From an uncultured Granulosicoccus sp. (lineage in GTDB: Bacteria; Pseudomonadota; Gammaproteobacteria; Granulosicoccales; Granulosicoccaceae), in NCBI GenBank assembly GCA_947499955.1, contig CANMQI010000008.1, positions 186,001-250,000 on the forward strand: a stretch of DNA of 64,000 bases, read 5' to 3'. Shown in pieces: positions 1 to 7,541 of the stretch (the first letter of the stretch is position 1; the number at the start of each line of letters is the position of its first letter). The notes beneath the pieces are model-generated. The model was not told the origin of the DNA, searched no databases, and saw nothing but the letters and a program-made list of their open reading frames with translations. A program made the translations under genes and the position numbers.

Positions 1-863
1 TCTATCAGCTCATCGTGGAAGTGCTGAGAAGTCTGGATCTGATTTCGCCGATCCTCGATATCGGTCTGTCGGCACCAGCGGGGCTTGCCGGAGGGCTCTT
101 GCCAGTGTCTCAGCGGCAGAAACTGCTGCTGGCCCGGGCGCTGTTGAAGCAACCCAGAGTGCTTGTTGTCAACGAAGGGCTGGGCGGGCTGGATACCGAA
201 GAGATAGAGCGAATTCTGACCAATATGAAAAAGCAGTTCCCGATGCTGAGTCTGTTCTGGGTCGATAATCAGGCCCGGTTCCTGCCTCTGTTTGATCGAG
301 TGGCCTATCTGAAATCAGGCAAGATCGTGAAAGTCGAAGAGGTGGCGCCTTCGGATGAGGATGAAACTGTTGCCGAGGATGAACCGGGTGCGTCGACCTC
401 GAATCTGTCGGTTTCAATCGAGGAGGACGAGAAGCTGGCCTTGCTCAACAGCATCCCGCTGTTCCGCCTGATGGACGATCCACATCTGCTGATTCTGGCC
501 AACAATTGTGATGCCGTGGGATTCACACAGGGGGAGTGTCTGTTCCGTCAGGGTGATGAGGCAGACTGTCTCTATGTCATCATAGAGGGCAAGGCAAGGG
601 TGCTGATTTCCAATGGGAAGGCGCAGAGAACCGTCAGGGAATGCGGTAGCAATGAAGTGATCGGTGAGCTTGCCATGCTCTCCGATGAGCCTCGTACTGC
701 CTCGGTGGAGGCCATCACCGATCTTTCCGTCCTGCGTCTGGAAAAGGATGTCTTCATGGACATGCTGCAGTCGGACAGCGCAATGGGCTATCAGGTACTG
801 CAAGTCGTGGCACAGCGACTGGTCAGTACGAATCGGGAGTTGACCAACGTTCTCACATCATGA
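1..863 (+). CDS. ABC transporter ATPase C-terminal part with cyclic nucleotide-binding domain (5' partial)
   Basis: The reading frame is open from the first bases of the window, so this is the 3' end of a longer gene; an internal GTG lies at 15. The first ~100 residues look like the end of an ABC ATPase: a degenerate signature loop (PVSQRQK), the following LARALL helix, and a Walker B-like VLVVNEG where DEP is usual, so ATPase competence is uncertain. After an acidic linker comes a cyclic nucleotide-binding (CNB) domain of about 120 residues. Its phosphate-binding cassette is intact (GELAMLSDEPRTAS, with the Glu and the Arg that contact cyclic nucleotide). The family role would be a membrane transporter whose activity is tuned by cAMP or cGMP. 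It is followed by a second CNB protein and the TOMM locus, which makes it a candidate exporter for that peptide; this is inference because the membrane part is outside the window. Confidence 0.75.
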   Translation, partial: YQLIVEVLRSLDLISPILDIGLSAPAGLAGGLLPVSQRQKLLLARALLKQPRVLVVNEGLGGLDTEEIERILTNMKKQFPMLSLFWVDNQARFLPLFDRVAYLKSGKIVKVEEVAPSDEDETVAEDEPGASTSNLSVSIEEDEKLALLNSIPLFRLMDDPHLLILANNCDAVGFTQGECLFRQGDEADCLYVIIEGKARVLISNGKAQRTVRECGSNEVIGELAMLSDEPRTASVEAITDLSVLRLEKDVFMDMLQSDSAMGYQVLQVVAQRLVSTNRELTNVLTS

Positions 864-929
864 CGAATTTTCCAGCCAACGAAAGCCGGGTAACACCGGA
901 TAGCAAGTCGACAACTGCAGGGTATTGCC

Positions 930-1388
930 ATGAGTATTGATGACGAATATGAACTTCTCCGCAGTATCGAGCTTTTCGAGAGTCTGGATCCCATCCAGCT
1001 CAAGCGACTGATATTCGTCAGCCAACGTTATCAGCTGAAAGCCGGGGAGTATCTGTTTCATCAGGGCGACAACTCTGACAATGTCTTTGCCATCGTGCAT
1101 GGCGAGTGCGCGGTTCTCGTGGATTCCAGCAGTGGTGAAATACCCATTGCCTTGCAGGGAAGTGGGGAGCTCGTGGGCGAAATGGCGGTCATCACCGGTG
1201 AGCCACGCAATGCCTCGATTCGTGCTACCACCGATTGCGAAGTGATCGGCTTCGAGAGCGATCTGTTCATCAGTACCGTTATCAATGACCCGCAAACCGC
1301 ACTGTCAATGATGCGATTGCTATCCGCCCGGTTGGTCAATCTGCGCAATCAGGTGGAAGTGCTGTCCAGGGACAGGATCAATTCCTGA
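930..1388 (+). CDS. Cyclic nucleotide-binding domain protein
   Basis: A 152-aa protein made almost entirely of one CNB domain (about residues 10-130). The cassette GEMAVITGEPRNAS keeps the Glu and Arg needed to bind cyclic nucleotide. No helix-turn-helix follows it, so it is not a Crp-type transcription factor; it is more likely a stand-alone sensor or regulatory subunit. It sits 66 bp after the CNB-ABC gene on the same strand and ends 4 bp from the convergent SagB-like gene. The N-terminus (SIDDEYELLRSIELFESLD) resembles the corresponding stretch of the upstream CNB domain, which suggests the two arose by duplication. Confidence 0.8.
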   Translation: MSIDDEYELLRSIELFESLDPIQLKRLIFVSQRYQLKAGEYLFHQGDNSDNVFAIVHGECAVLVDSSSGEIPIALQGSGELVGEMAVITGEPRNASIRATTDCEVIGFESDLFISTVINDPQTALSMMRLLSARLVNLRNQVEVLSRDRINS

Positions 1389-1392
1389 CACG

Positions 1393-2748
1393 TCAGAGTC
1401 CTCTGTGCGACTCTGATGACATCGAACCGAGCATCAGCTCGCCAACGGAGCTTTCCACGGCTGGAGCGATGCCTAGAAGTTCGGCAAACAACAGCGAGTC
1501 GCCACAGCCCAGCGGGCAGCTGGCAAGCTGCATCGCTGCTGCGTTCATCATGGCCGTCTGATAGATCGCCCCCACCTCCTTCAGCGCCAGACTATAGCCC
1601 AGCTCAGGGTACGTGCTGTGTATGCGTGACATGCGACAGGCCAGCACCAGCAGCACTTGAGGTGGCAGGGTGATGTCTGCGGATCTGGCTGCCGCCGTCA
1701 TCAAGCGCTCCAGCAAGGGACAGGACTGCCTGATACTCACAAGCTCATGACGAACCGGTCCATACCGGTAGAAACCCGGATGAATGCCCTGGCAAGAGCG
1801 TATTGCCACATAGGTATTGATCGGATAGCAACTGCCTCCACTGGGATAGGCTCGTCGTCCTTGTTGATCGCCAACGGTACGAAACAGGAATTCCGAGAGC
1901 TGCTTCGTGTGGATGGGCTCGGCGCCCTGCAATCGGATGGAGCGACGTTGCTTGCTGACCAGGCAATAGGATGGGTCAGCGCTGTCAGAGGCTGTCGGGT
2001 TCGGTTTCTCGAGTTCTATGCAGCTGATTCCATCGCAGCGCACTTCGGGCGGCTCTTCCTCGAAAGCTGGGCTGATCGAGGCTGATTTTCCAGGAAATTG
2101 TCGCGTATAGCCGGCGCGTGTTCGGCTATGAAAAAGCCGTTCATGCGCCGCCCACTGACTCTCATCATCGGTATCGAGAATGCCGCACCAGACAAGCAGG
2201 GTCACAATGGCCTGCAGAGCCTCGGCAGAGACATCGGTCGAGTCTGTGATGATGTCGCCTGCGCTCTTGCCGAACGATAGATCATGCAGCAGGCCGGACA
2301 GGGCTCTGTCGTGGAGCGTGATTGTCGCCCACTGGCCGGGATTCTCCAGGCACAGGCAATCATTCACTCTGTGGGCGAAGGCAGATTTGGAGAGACTCAA
2401 CTTCCCGTCAGGCACAGAGTCGGGGGCTGGTGAGGGTGGTGAGCGCAGCGGCAGGCAACTGACCAGTAGACGGCCGGAATCGCTCAGGTGTCTGTTGAGT
2501 ACACCGAGTCGGTCAAGTTGATAAAGTACAGAGGCTGCATTCTCTCGAGCCTTGCCGGTGATCAGTTCCTGCTCGAAAAGGCTTTCATCGATACGTTCAT
2601 CACCGAGCAATTCCCGAATGCGTGTGTTATTGCCAGTTGCCATTCGATACAGCCCATCAGCCATATGAAAGACAATGCCGGTCTCATCCTCTGTCATTTC
2701 AACATCCTGCGCTACGGAATATTGCCAGAGCAGTGGCGCCATCGTCAT
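1393..2748 (-). CDS. SagB-type nitroreductase-fold dehydrogenase (TOMM azoline oxidase candidate)
   Basis: A 451-aa protein. Its C-terminal ~200 residues match the SagB/McbC-like FMN nitroreductase family: RRSIR at the domain start, the SGGSCYP loop typical of SGGALYP, and the GAIYQTAMMNAAAMQL helix. In thiazole/oxazole-modified peptide pathways this enzyme oxidises azolines to azoles with FMN. The N-terminal ~200 residues look like the winged-helix or leader-recognition type region often preceding SagB domains; I cannot assign it firmly. The gene lies opposite the rest of the locus, and its start (2748, or ATG 2742) is only 23 bp from the divergent P450 start, leaving little room for separate promoters. 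No clear Shine-Dalgarno sequence precedes either ATG. An unrelated nitroreductase role is possible but the neighbourhood argues against it. Confidence 0.75.
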   Translation of the reverse strand: MTMAPLLWQYSVAQDVEMTEDETGIVFHMADGLYRMATGNNTRIRELLGDERIDESLFEQELITGKARENAASVLYQLDRLGVLNRHLSDSGRLLVSCLPLRSPPSPAPDSVPDGKLSLSKSAFAHRVNDCLCLENPGQWATITLHDRALSGLLHDLSFGKSAGDIITDSTDVSAEALQAIVTLLVWCGILDTDDESQWAAHERLFHSRTRAGYTRQFPGKSASISPAFEEEPPEVRCDGISCIELEKPNPTASDSADPSYCLVSKQRRSIRLQGAEPIHTKQLSEFLFRTVGDQQGRRAYPSGGSCYPINTYVAIRSCQGIHPGFYRYGPVRHELVSIRQSCPLLERLMTAAARSADITLPPQVLLVLACRMSRIHSTYPELGYSLALKEVGAIYQTAMMNAAAMQLASCPLGCGDSLLFAELLGIAPAVESSVGELMLGSMSSESHRGL

Positions 2749-2771
2749 GTGGCGGTTTCGGAAAGCGGCGC

Positions 2772-4100
2772 ATGAGCTGGCCGCTGCCCGGCCCCGGGGG
2801 TGGCAATGCCGGGGCTTTCAACTACCGCTTGTGGTGCTCTGACCCCATCGGCTTTCTGTCCGATATTGCCGGTGTGTACGGGGATGTGGTCGGTTTTCAT
2901 CTGGGAGACTCGCCTTGTATCCTGATCAATGGTGCTCCGGAAGTCAGGGAGCTCCTGACACGCCATGAGATGCATCTTCGCAAACCCGAGTTTGTCAGGG
3001 ATTCCAACCGAGCGCACTGGGGTGACGGCCTGACAACGCTTGAGGCCGACGCCTGGCAGGCGCGGCGCAAGGTACTGCGTCCCTGTTTCAGCTCAGCCAC
3101 GGTCTCGGCAGTCAGTACCTGTGTGGTTCAGTGTACAACAGACATGCTGAATAGCTGGGATGCCGGTTCGGTGGTGGACTTGCAATACGAATTACGCATG
3201 CTGGTTGCTCGCATTGCGCTCAGAACAGTGCTCGATGCGGATATCGACGGTCTGGGTGAGGCTGGCGGGCGATCCGGACTGGTGTCTCGCCAACAAGCCT
3301 ATGGTGTGGATTACTGCAGTGCCGCGGGTGGTGATCCTGCAGCCCCATTGTGGCAGATACGACCGCGCGCGCCATCACGAATGGATGAAGTCGTGCGCAT
3401 CATCGATGAACGAATGCTCGGTGGTGATTCGCGTCCGGACATCCTGTCCATGCTACTGCATCAAAGGAGACATGCTGACTGGAAAGCGGGTCGGGATGAG
3501 ATTGTCGGTGAAATCATGCAGATGTTGTATGCGGGTCACTTGACGATTCCTGCAGGACTGATGAGTTTGTGGAAGGAGTTGGCTACTTGTTCTGCCGTGT
3601 CGCAATTGGAAGCTGAAGCGGATTGCTATTCTGCGAGGGGCTACCGGGATCCGGTCTCACAGGTCGGATCTCACTGCCTTTCGATGTTGAAGGAGAGCCT
3701 GCGTCTTCACCCTCCCGCGCCAGTTCTGTATCGGGAAGTCGACATTGCCTTCGAACTTGGCGGCTATGACATCGAACCGGGTGCCATGGTTCTGGTGTGT
3801 CCGCAATTGCTGCATCGAGACTCGCGCTATTTTGCAAATCCGGATCGGTTCATGCCCGAACGATTTCTGGCAGGTGACGACAATTCAGGAAATCCCCTGA
3901 TGAGCCAGGATGGCCATCGCGACAGGACGGTTGTTTCTGCGGCGCCTTATCTGCCATTCGGAATGGGGCCGCGTACTTGCATCGCCAGCCATCTGGCCAT
4001 GCAGCAGATGACACAGATTACCCTGATGGTGTCTGGCAGATTCAGCTTGCAGCCGGCACCGGGCTGCCGCACACGATTCCTTCTGCGGCCAAGGTGTTGA
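2772..4100 (+). CDS. Cytochrome P450
   Basis: A 442-aa heme monooxygenase. Visible P450 landmarks are the proline-rich start (PLPGPGG), the helix C WQARRK motif, the I-helix AGHLT oxygen-activation motif, the K-helix ESLR (ExxR) and the heme-thiolate loop PFGMGPRTCIA, where the usual Gly after the Cys+1 residue is Ala. The open frame continues upstream to 2622, but the P450 fold starts at the ATG at 2772, preceded by a GGAAAG box. It is followed after 262 bp by the TOMM precursor gene, so it is a candidate tailoring enzyme that hydroxylates or cross-links the modified peptide. Redox partners are not encoded nearby. The substrate is inferred from context only. Confidence 0.88.
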   Translation: MSWPLPGPGGGNAGAFNYRLWCSDPIGFLSDIAGVYGDVVGFHLGDSPCILINGAPEVRELLTRHEMHLRKPEFVRDSNRAHWGDGLTTLEADAWQARRKVLRPCFSSATVSAVSTCVVQCTTDMLNSWDAGSVVDLQYELRMLVARIALRTVLDADIDGLGEAGGRSGLVSRQQAYGVDYCSAAGGDPAAPLWQIRPRAPSRMDEVVRIIDERMLGGDSRPDILSMLLHQRRHADWKAGRDEIVGEIMQMLYAGHLTIPAGLMSLWKELATCSAVSQLEAEADCYSARGYRDPVSQVGSHCLSMLKESLRLHPPAPVLYREVDIAFELGGYDIEPGAMVLVCPQLLHRDSRYFANPDRFMPERFLAGDDNSGNPLMSQDGHRDRTVVSAAPYLPFGMGPRTCIASHLAMQQMTQITLMVSGRFSLQPAPGCRTRFLLRPRC

Positions 4101-4362
4101 TCGGGCGAGCGTCAGTTTTAGTGCAGCATCAAGCATGAAAAGACTGATGAGCACTTTATTTACCCTATACAAAAAGCTTGTTTTTGATTTGAATAATACA
4201 ATTCGGTCACATTGCGTGTCATTCTGTGTAACCCCTGTTTCGGGACTCATGCACAGAGATGAGCCTGCAAACCTGTGGGTTTCGGGTAGGAAGAGACGCC
4301 GTTTCGTCGAGGAACCACTGTCGATAACGGTAACCCTCAACGTTGTAGAGGAGTTAAGGATC
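4101..4362 (+). promoter_or_regulatory. AT-rich intergenic region upstream of the TOMM precursor gene
   Basis: This stretch separates the P450 from the precursor gene and is visibly richer in A/T than its surroundings at about 4150-4205 (runs such as ctttatttacc, gtttttgattt and gaataatacaat). That is the most likely place for the promoter that drives the precursor. I could not find a -35/-10 pair with standard spacing: a TTGTTT at 4178 and TACAAT at 4197 are only 13 bp apart. A GAGGAG Shine-Dalgarno box at about 4348-4353 sets the translation start at 4363. If transcription starts near 4205, the leader is roughly 150 nt long, enough for post-transcriptional control. Confidence 0.4.
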
Positions 4363-4587
4363 ATGGCTGCACCCACCAGAGAACAATGGAGCCACATACA
4401 CGCCAGAGCATGGAAAGACGACAAGTTCAGAGCCCTGCTGGAAAGCAATCCGAGCGCTGCACTTGAGCTCTATGGCAAGGAGAATGATCAGGTCTTCGAC
4501 AAGGTCATCGATATTGGCCCTCGACCTGAAGGCGTCAGTGACGAGGAACTGCACAAGCACCACAATATTCCACCGGCCTGCTGCTAG
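4363..4587 (+). CDS. TOMM precursor peptide with NHLP-like leader
   Basis: A 74-aa peptide. Residues 5-40 carry the pattern of nitrile-hydratase-type leader peptides and related TOMM precursors: TREQW, then AWKDDKFRALLESNP, then SAALELYG (the alpha-subunit-like 'Trp-x-Asp-x-x-Phe-x-x-x-Leu-x-x-x-Pro' signature). The C-terminal part, from about residue 51, is the likely core: IGPRPEGVSDEELHKHHN followed by IPPACC. Only Ser59, Cys73 and Cys74 could be heterocyclised, so a C-terminal pair of thiazoles or thiazolines is the simplest product. The start is fixed by a GAGGAG box 9 bp upstream. The gene lies directly before the fused cyclodehydratase. Trp occurs only in the leader (positions 9 and 17). 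No double-Gly cleavage site is obvious, so the leader cut is unknown. Confidence 0.82.
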   Translation: MAAPTREQWSHIHARAWKDDKFRALLESNPSAALELYGKENDQVFDKVIDIGPRPEGVSDEELHKHHNIPPACC

Positions 4588-4618
4588 TGGGGCGATCGGT
4601 AAACAAGGTAATACACAG
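4584..4618 (+). repeat. Copy 1 of a dispersed 35-bp element starting at a TAG stop codon
   Basis: This stretch covers the precursor stop codon and the spacer to the cyclodehydratase. It matches 31 of 35 positions with 32096-32130, which also starts at the TAG stop of an unrelated gene. Shared blocks are CTAGTGG, GCGATCGG, AAACAAGGT, ATAC and CAG, separated by single mismatches. No strong hairpin is visible apart from the CGATCG palindrome. Function unknown. Confidence 0.6.
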
Positions 4619-4635
4619 CTTGCTGATACCCACAC

Positions 4636-6933
4636 GTGGATGCTGAAGCGAGCGCTTTTCCACGCTTCAAGTCCTGTGTCAAACCCATCGTCGATGCTGA
4701 CGATGGTCTGTTTCTTCTGTGTGAAGGGCGGTACGCATGGATGCCTGAGCCCATATACAAGGCACTGGCACCCATGCTCAACGGCAATTTCCCGATTGAA
4801 TCCATCTTCTGTAATCTGGCGGATGTTCATGCTGCCAGCGATGTGCTGGGAGCGCTGGATCGACTGCGCAAGAATGGATACCTGGCGGATGATGCCGTAG
4901 ATCTGAACGAGACGACACGCGCATTCTGGGAGCACGCCGGCTTGCCTCCGGCACAGGCTGTCGATCGTCTGGAACAATCGAGTGTCTCGATACGAATACT
5001 GGGCGAGTCGATGGATCAGTTGCACATTGCAACCCTGACGGAGTGCCTGAGAAGCAATGGTATCAATGTGCAGCACGATGCGGCATTGACTCTTGTGATC
5101 ACGGATGATTATCTGCATCCGGAATTGCCGGACTGGAACAGAGAGTGTCTGGCCAGAGAGCACCCCTGGCTGCTGGTCAAGCCGTGGGGCTTGCAGACAT
5201 GGATGGGGCCCGCCATCTCCCCGGGGCAGTCAGCCTGTTGGCAGTGCCTGGCCCAGAGGCTGCGCTGGCATAGACGTGTCGAGTGCTTTCTGGGCGCCCG
5301 ATCGTCTGAGAAGTCCTGCCCGGTCGCGCCGCTGGCCGCTCTGGAGTCGACCGTATCCGCGCAGTTGGCTGAAGTGGCGACAGAGCTTGCACGCTGGATT
5401 GCAACGGGCCACTCATGTTTGCACAATCAGGTGCTAAGCACCCATCTGTTGACGCTTGAACGTCAGCATCATTGTCTGGTTCACCGGCCGCAATGCCCGG
5501 CTTGTGGCAATACGGAGGCTGGTGATATCCGGACTTCGAGAAAGCCCACATTATGTTCCCGGCTCAAGGTGAGCGATGCCGATGGCAGTGCTCACCGGAT
5601 AATGAGCATCAAGGAAGTCGAGGGAAAACTCTTTCGACACATCAGCCCGATCACGGGCATTGTTGGCGAGCTGGAGACGGGCTGTCGGACAGGGCCGGCA
5701 CCATCCGGTGTTCGCTGGATGACCCCGACGTATTCAGCCGAGCACAACTTCAACGATATGCATGATGAACGGTTCATGCTGCACGAAGGCCTGCGCCGCC
5801 GCTCGGGTGGCAAGGGCAAGAGTGAGGCTCAGGCAAGAGTAAGTGCGCTGGGAGAATCCCTTGAACGATACAGTGGTGTTTTCGATGGGACCGAACCTCG
5901 GTTGCAGGCCACGTTCGACAGTCTGGGCGCGGAGGCCATTCACCCGAATGCCTGCATGGCCTACAGTGAGCAACAGTACCGAAACCGGGCAAGCAGCAAT
6001 GCCAGGCAGCACAAGGCTTACTGGGTGCCGCAACCGTTCGATATCGGCGCAAGAATGGACTGGAGTCCGCTGTGGTCGTTGAGCACCGGACGACGGTATT
6101 ATTTGCCGACATCGTACTGCTATTTCGGATACCGCAGCAGCGACCCCGTTTATGCAAGAGCCGATTCCAACGGCTGTGCCGCCGGTGCCGTGATTGAAGA
6201 AGCCATCCTTCAGGGGGTGCTCGAACTGATCGAGCGTGATGCCGTTGCCATCTGGTGGTACAACCGTATTGAAAGGTCATGTGTGGATCTTGACGTTGTC
6301 GCAGACAGTTATGGGCGGGATCTCGTGGTGCATTATCAGAGTCTTCAGCGCGATCTGTGGGTGCTGGATATCACCAGCGATATGAACGTTCCGGTATTTG
6401 CCGCACTGTCACGGCGGACGGACAAGTCCGAAGAGGACATCATCTATGGATTCGGCTGCCACCTTGATCCGGACGTGGCGCTGGTGCGTGCCCTGACCGA
6501 AGTCAATCAGTCGCTGGAGGCTGTACCGGCAGCAAACGGTGATGCCTCATCACAGACACATCTGGGTAGTGATGAGGCTGTTCATTGGTGGCGTACTGTC
6601 CGGGCGGATGAGCATCCTTACCTGAAGCCTCGGTTGTTTCCTAAGCCGCGTGCAGCGAGCACCAAGGAACGCATCAATCTTGCTTCGGAGGACATCGCCC
6701 GGGATGTACAGACCTGCGTGGATGCATTGGCCCGCCGAGGCATGGATACCCTGGTGCTGGACCAGACACGCCCCGATATCGAACTGCCGGTGGTGAGAGT
6801 GGTGGTGCCAGGGCTGCGGCATTTCTGGGCGCGTTTCGGCGAAGGTCGTCTCTACGATGTGCCTGTCCAGCAGGGCTGGCAAAGGTCTGTCTTGACAGAG
6901 GCACAGTTGAATCCGTTCGTTATTCAGTTCTAG
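4636..6933 (+). CDS. Fused TOMM cyclodehydratase (E1-like/ThiF C domain plus YcaO D domain)
   Basis: A 765-aa protein that would convert Cys/Ser of the precursor to azolines with ATP. The first ~300 residues match the E1-like leader-binding partner; two Cys pairs (CWQC at 201-204 and CPAC at 287-290) probably bind structural zinc. From about residue 310 the YcaO domain begins. It has the GKGKSEAQA nucleotide-binding stretch, GESLERY, and EAILQGVLELIERDA followed by WW, which are hallmark ATP/Mg-binding helices. The C-terminus ends LNPFVIQF and lacks the PxPxP tail common to TOMM YcaO proteins. Start choice: the GTG at 4636 is the only plausible early start seen; the Shine-Dalgarno sequence is weak. 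The 48-bp gap to the precursor contains the dispersed 35-bp element. Fused C/D proteins are established for this RiPP class. Confidence 0.88.
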   Translation: MDAEASAFPRFKSCVKPIVDADDGLFLLCEGRYAWMPEPIYKALAPMLNGNFPIESIFCNLADVHAASDVLGALDRLRKNGYLADDAVDLNETTRAFWEHAGLPPAQAVDRLEQSSVSIRILGESMDQLHIATLTECLRSNGINVQHDAALTLVITDDYLHPELPDWNRECLAREHPWLLVKPWGLQTWMGPAISPGQSACWQCLAQRLRWHRRVECFLGARSSEKSCPVAPLAALESTVSAQLAEVATELARWIATGHSCLHNQVLSTHLLTLERQHHCLVHRPQCPACGNTEAGDIRTSRKPTLCSRLKVSDADGSAHRIMSIKEVEGKLFRHISPITGIVGELETGCRTGPAPSGVRWMTPTYSAEHNFNDMHDERFMLHEGLRRRSGGKGKSEAQARVSALGESLERYSGVFDGTEPRLQATFDSLGAEAIHPNACMAYSEQQYRNRASSNARQHKAYWVPQPFDIGARMDWSPLWSLSTGRRYYLPTSYCYFGYRSSDPVYARADSNGCAAGAVIEEAILQGVLELIERDAVAIWWYNRIERSCVDLDVVADSYGRDLVVHYQSLQRDLWVLDITSDMNVPVFAALSRRTDKSEEDIIYGFGCHLDPDVALVRALTEVNQSLEAVPAANGDASSQTHLGSDEAVHWWRTVRADEHPYLKPRLFPKPRAASTKERINLASEDIARDVQTCVDALARRGMDTLVLDQTRPDIELPVVRVVVPGLRHFWARFGEGRLYDVPVQQGWQRSVLTEAQLNPFVIQF

Positions 6934-6962
6934 CAGCTGCCTTGGCAGCGGAGGATCATCAG

Positions 6963-7541
6963 ATGAACAGCAGTAATGCGCATACCGGCTATTCGATACC
7001 GTTCGATATCATGGTGGGGGTCTGGACAGGGCACTCGGTCATGTATGACGAGAGAGGCGAGTACCTGTACACCGGTCCGAGTCTGTGTGCGATCTACTGG
7101 AAGAGGCCAGGCAAGCTGTTGCATTACTGGCAGCAGGACCTGGGTAATCTGGATGCCTTCCTGGAGCATCCTGATCAGGCGGACCTGAAGAATACCGTGG
7201 TCATTCGCGATTTCGATCTGACCGTGGACGGAAAATCGTGCAAGTCCGTCAAGGCCTTTCCAGCGGTCTCCGGTGTCGAGAGCATACCGGGTACCTATCT
7301 GTTCGATCTGTCTCTGGAAGGTGGGCATTACTACAACAATCAGTATTTTCACAATCCGAACGAGCGACACATCATCGGCCCTTATGTGCCTGATGGGGGG
7401 ACAGGAATTGGCGCGGTAGTTGCCCAGACCTTCACGCGTATCTCCTACGATGTGCCCGAGCACTACAGGCAGATGCCTGATGGCAAGCTGACGTCGAAGG
7501 TCATGGCCGACAGGAAAGCGGAGGCATCAGAACCGGCGTGA
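6963..7541 (+). CDS. Conserved-looking protein of unknown function in the TOMM locus
   Basis: A 192-aa soluble protein without signal peptide or membrane segment. A GGAGG box 8 bp upstream supports the ATG at 6963. The composition (many Tyr, Trp, Gly and alternating hydrophobics, for example IMVGVWTGHSVMYDERG and LHYWQQDLG) suggests an antiparallel beta barrel of the lipocalin/FABP-like size class, but I do not recognise a family and give that only as an impression. It starts 29 bp after the cyclodehydratase and its stop overlaps the start of the FAD monooxygenase by 4 bp (GTGA), so it is translationally coupled within the operon. Such a protein could bind the peptide or a cofactor, or act as an immunity or carrier protein; none of these is shown by the sequence. 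Confidence 0.7.
   Translation: MNSSNAHTGYSIPFDIMVGVWTGHSVMYDERGEYLYTGPSLCAIYWKRPGKLLHYWQQDLGNLDAFLEHPDQADLKNTVVIRDFDLTVDGKSCKSVKAFPAVSGVESIPGTYLFDLSLEGGHYYNNQYFHNPNERHIIGPYVPDGGTGIGAVVAQTFTRISYDVPEHYRQMPDGKLTSKVMADRKAEASEPA

Noticed and set aside
2622..2771. Earlier start for the P450 gene
   Set aside because: The extra 50 residues are unlike P450 N-termini and overlap the divergent SagB-like gene; the proline-rich P450 start follows the ATG at 2772.
4178..4202. TTGTTT ... TACAAT as promoter of the precursor gene
   Set aside because: The spacing is only 13 bp, outside the workable range for sigma-70.
4354..5163. 269-codon minus-strand frame covering the TOMM precursor
   Set aside because: It is antisense to the precursor and cyclodehydratase start, both well supported; no motifs.
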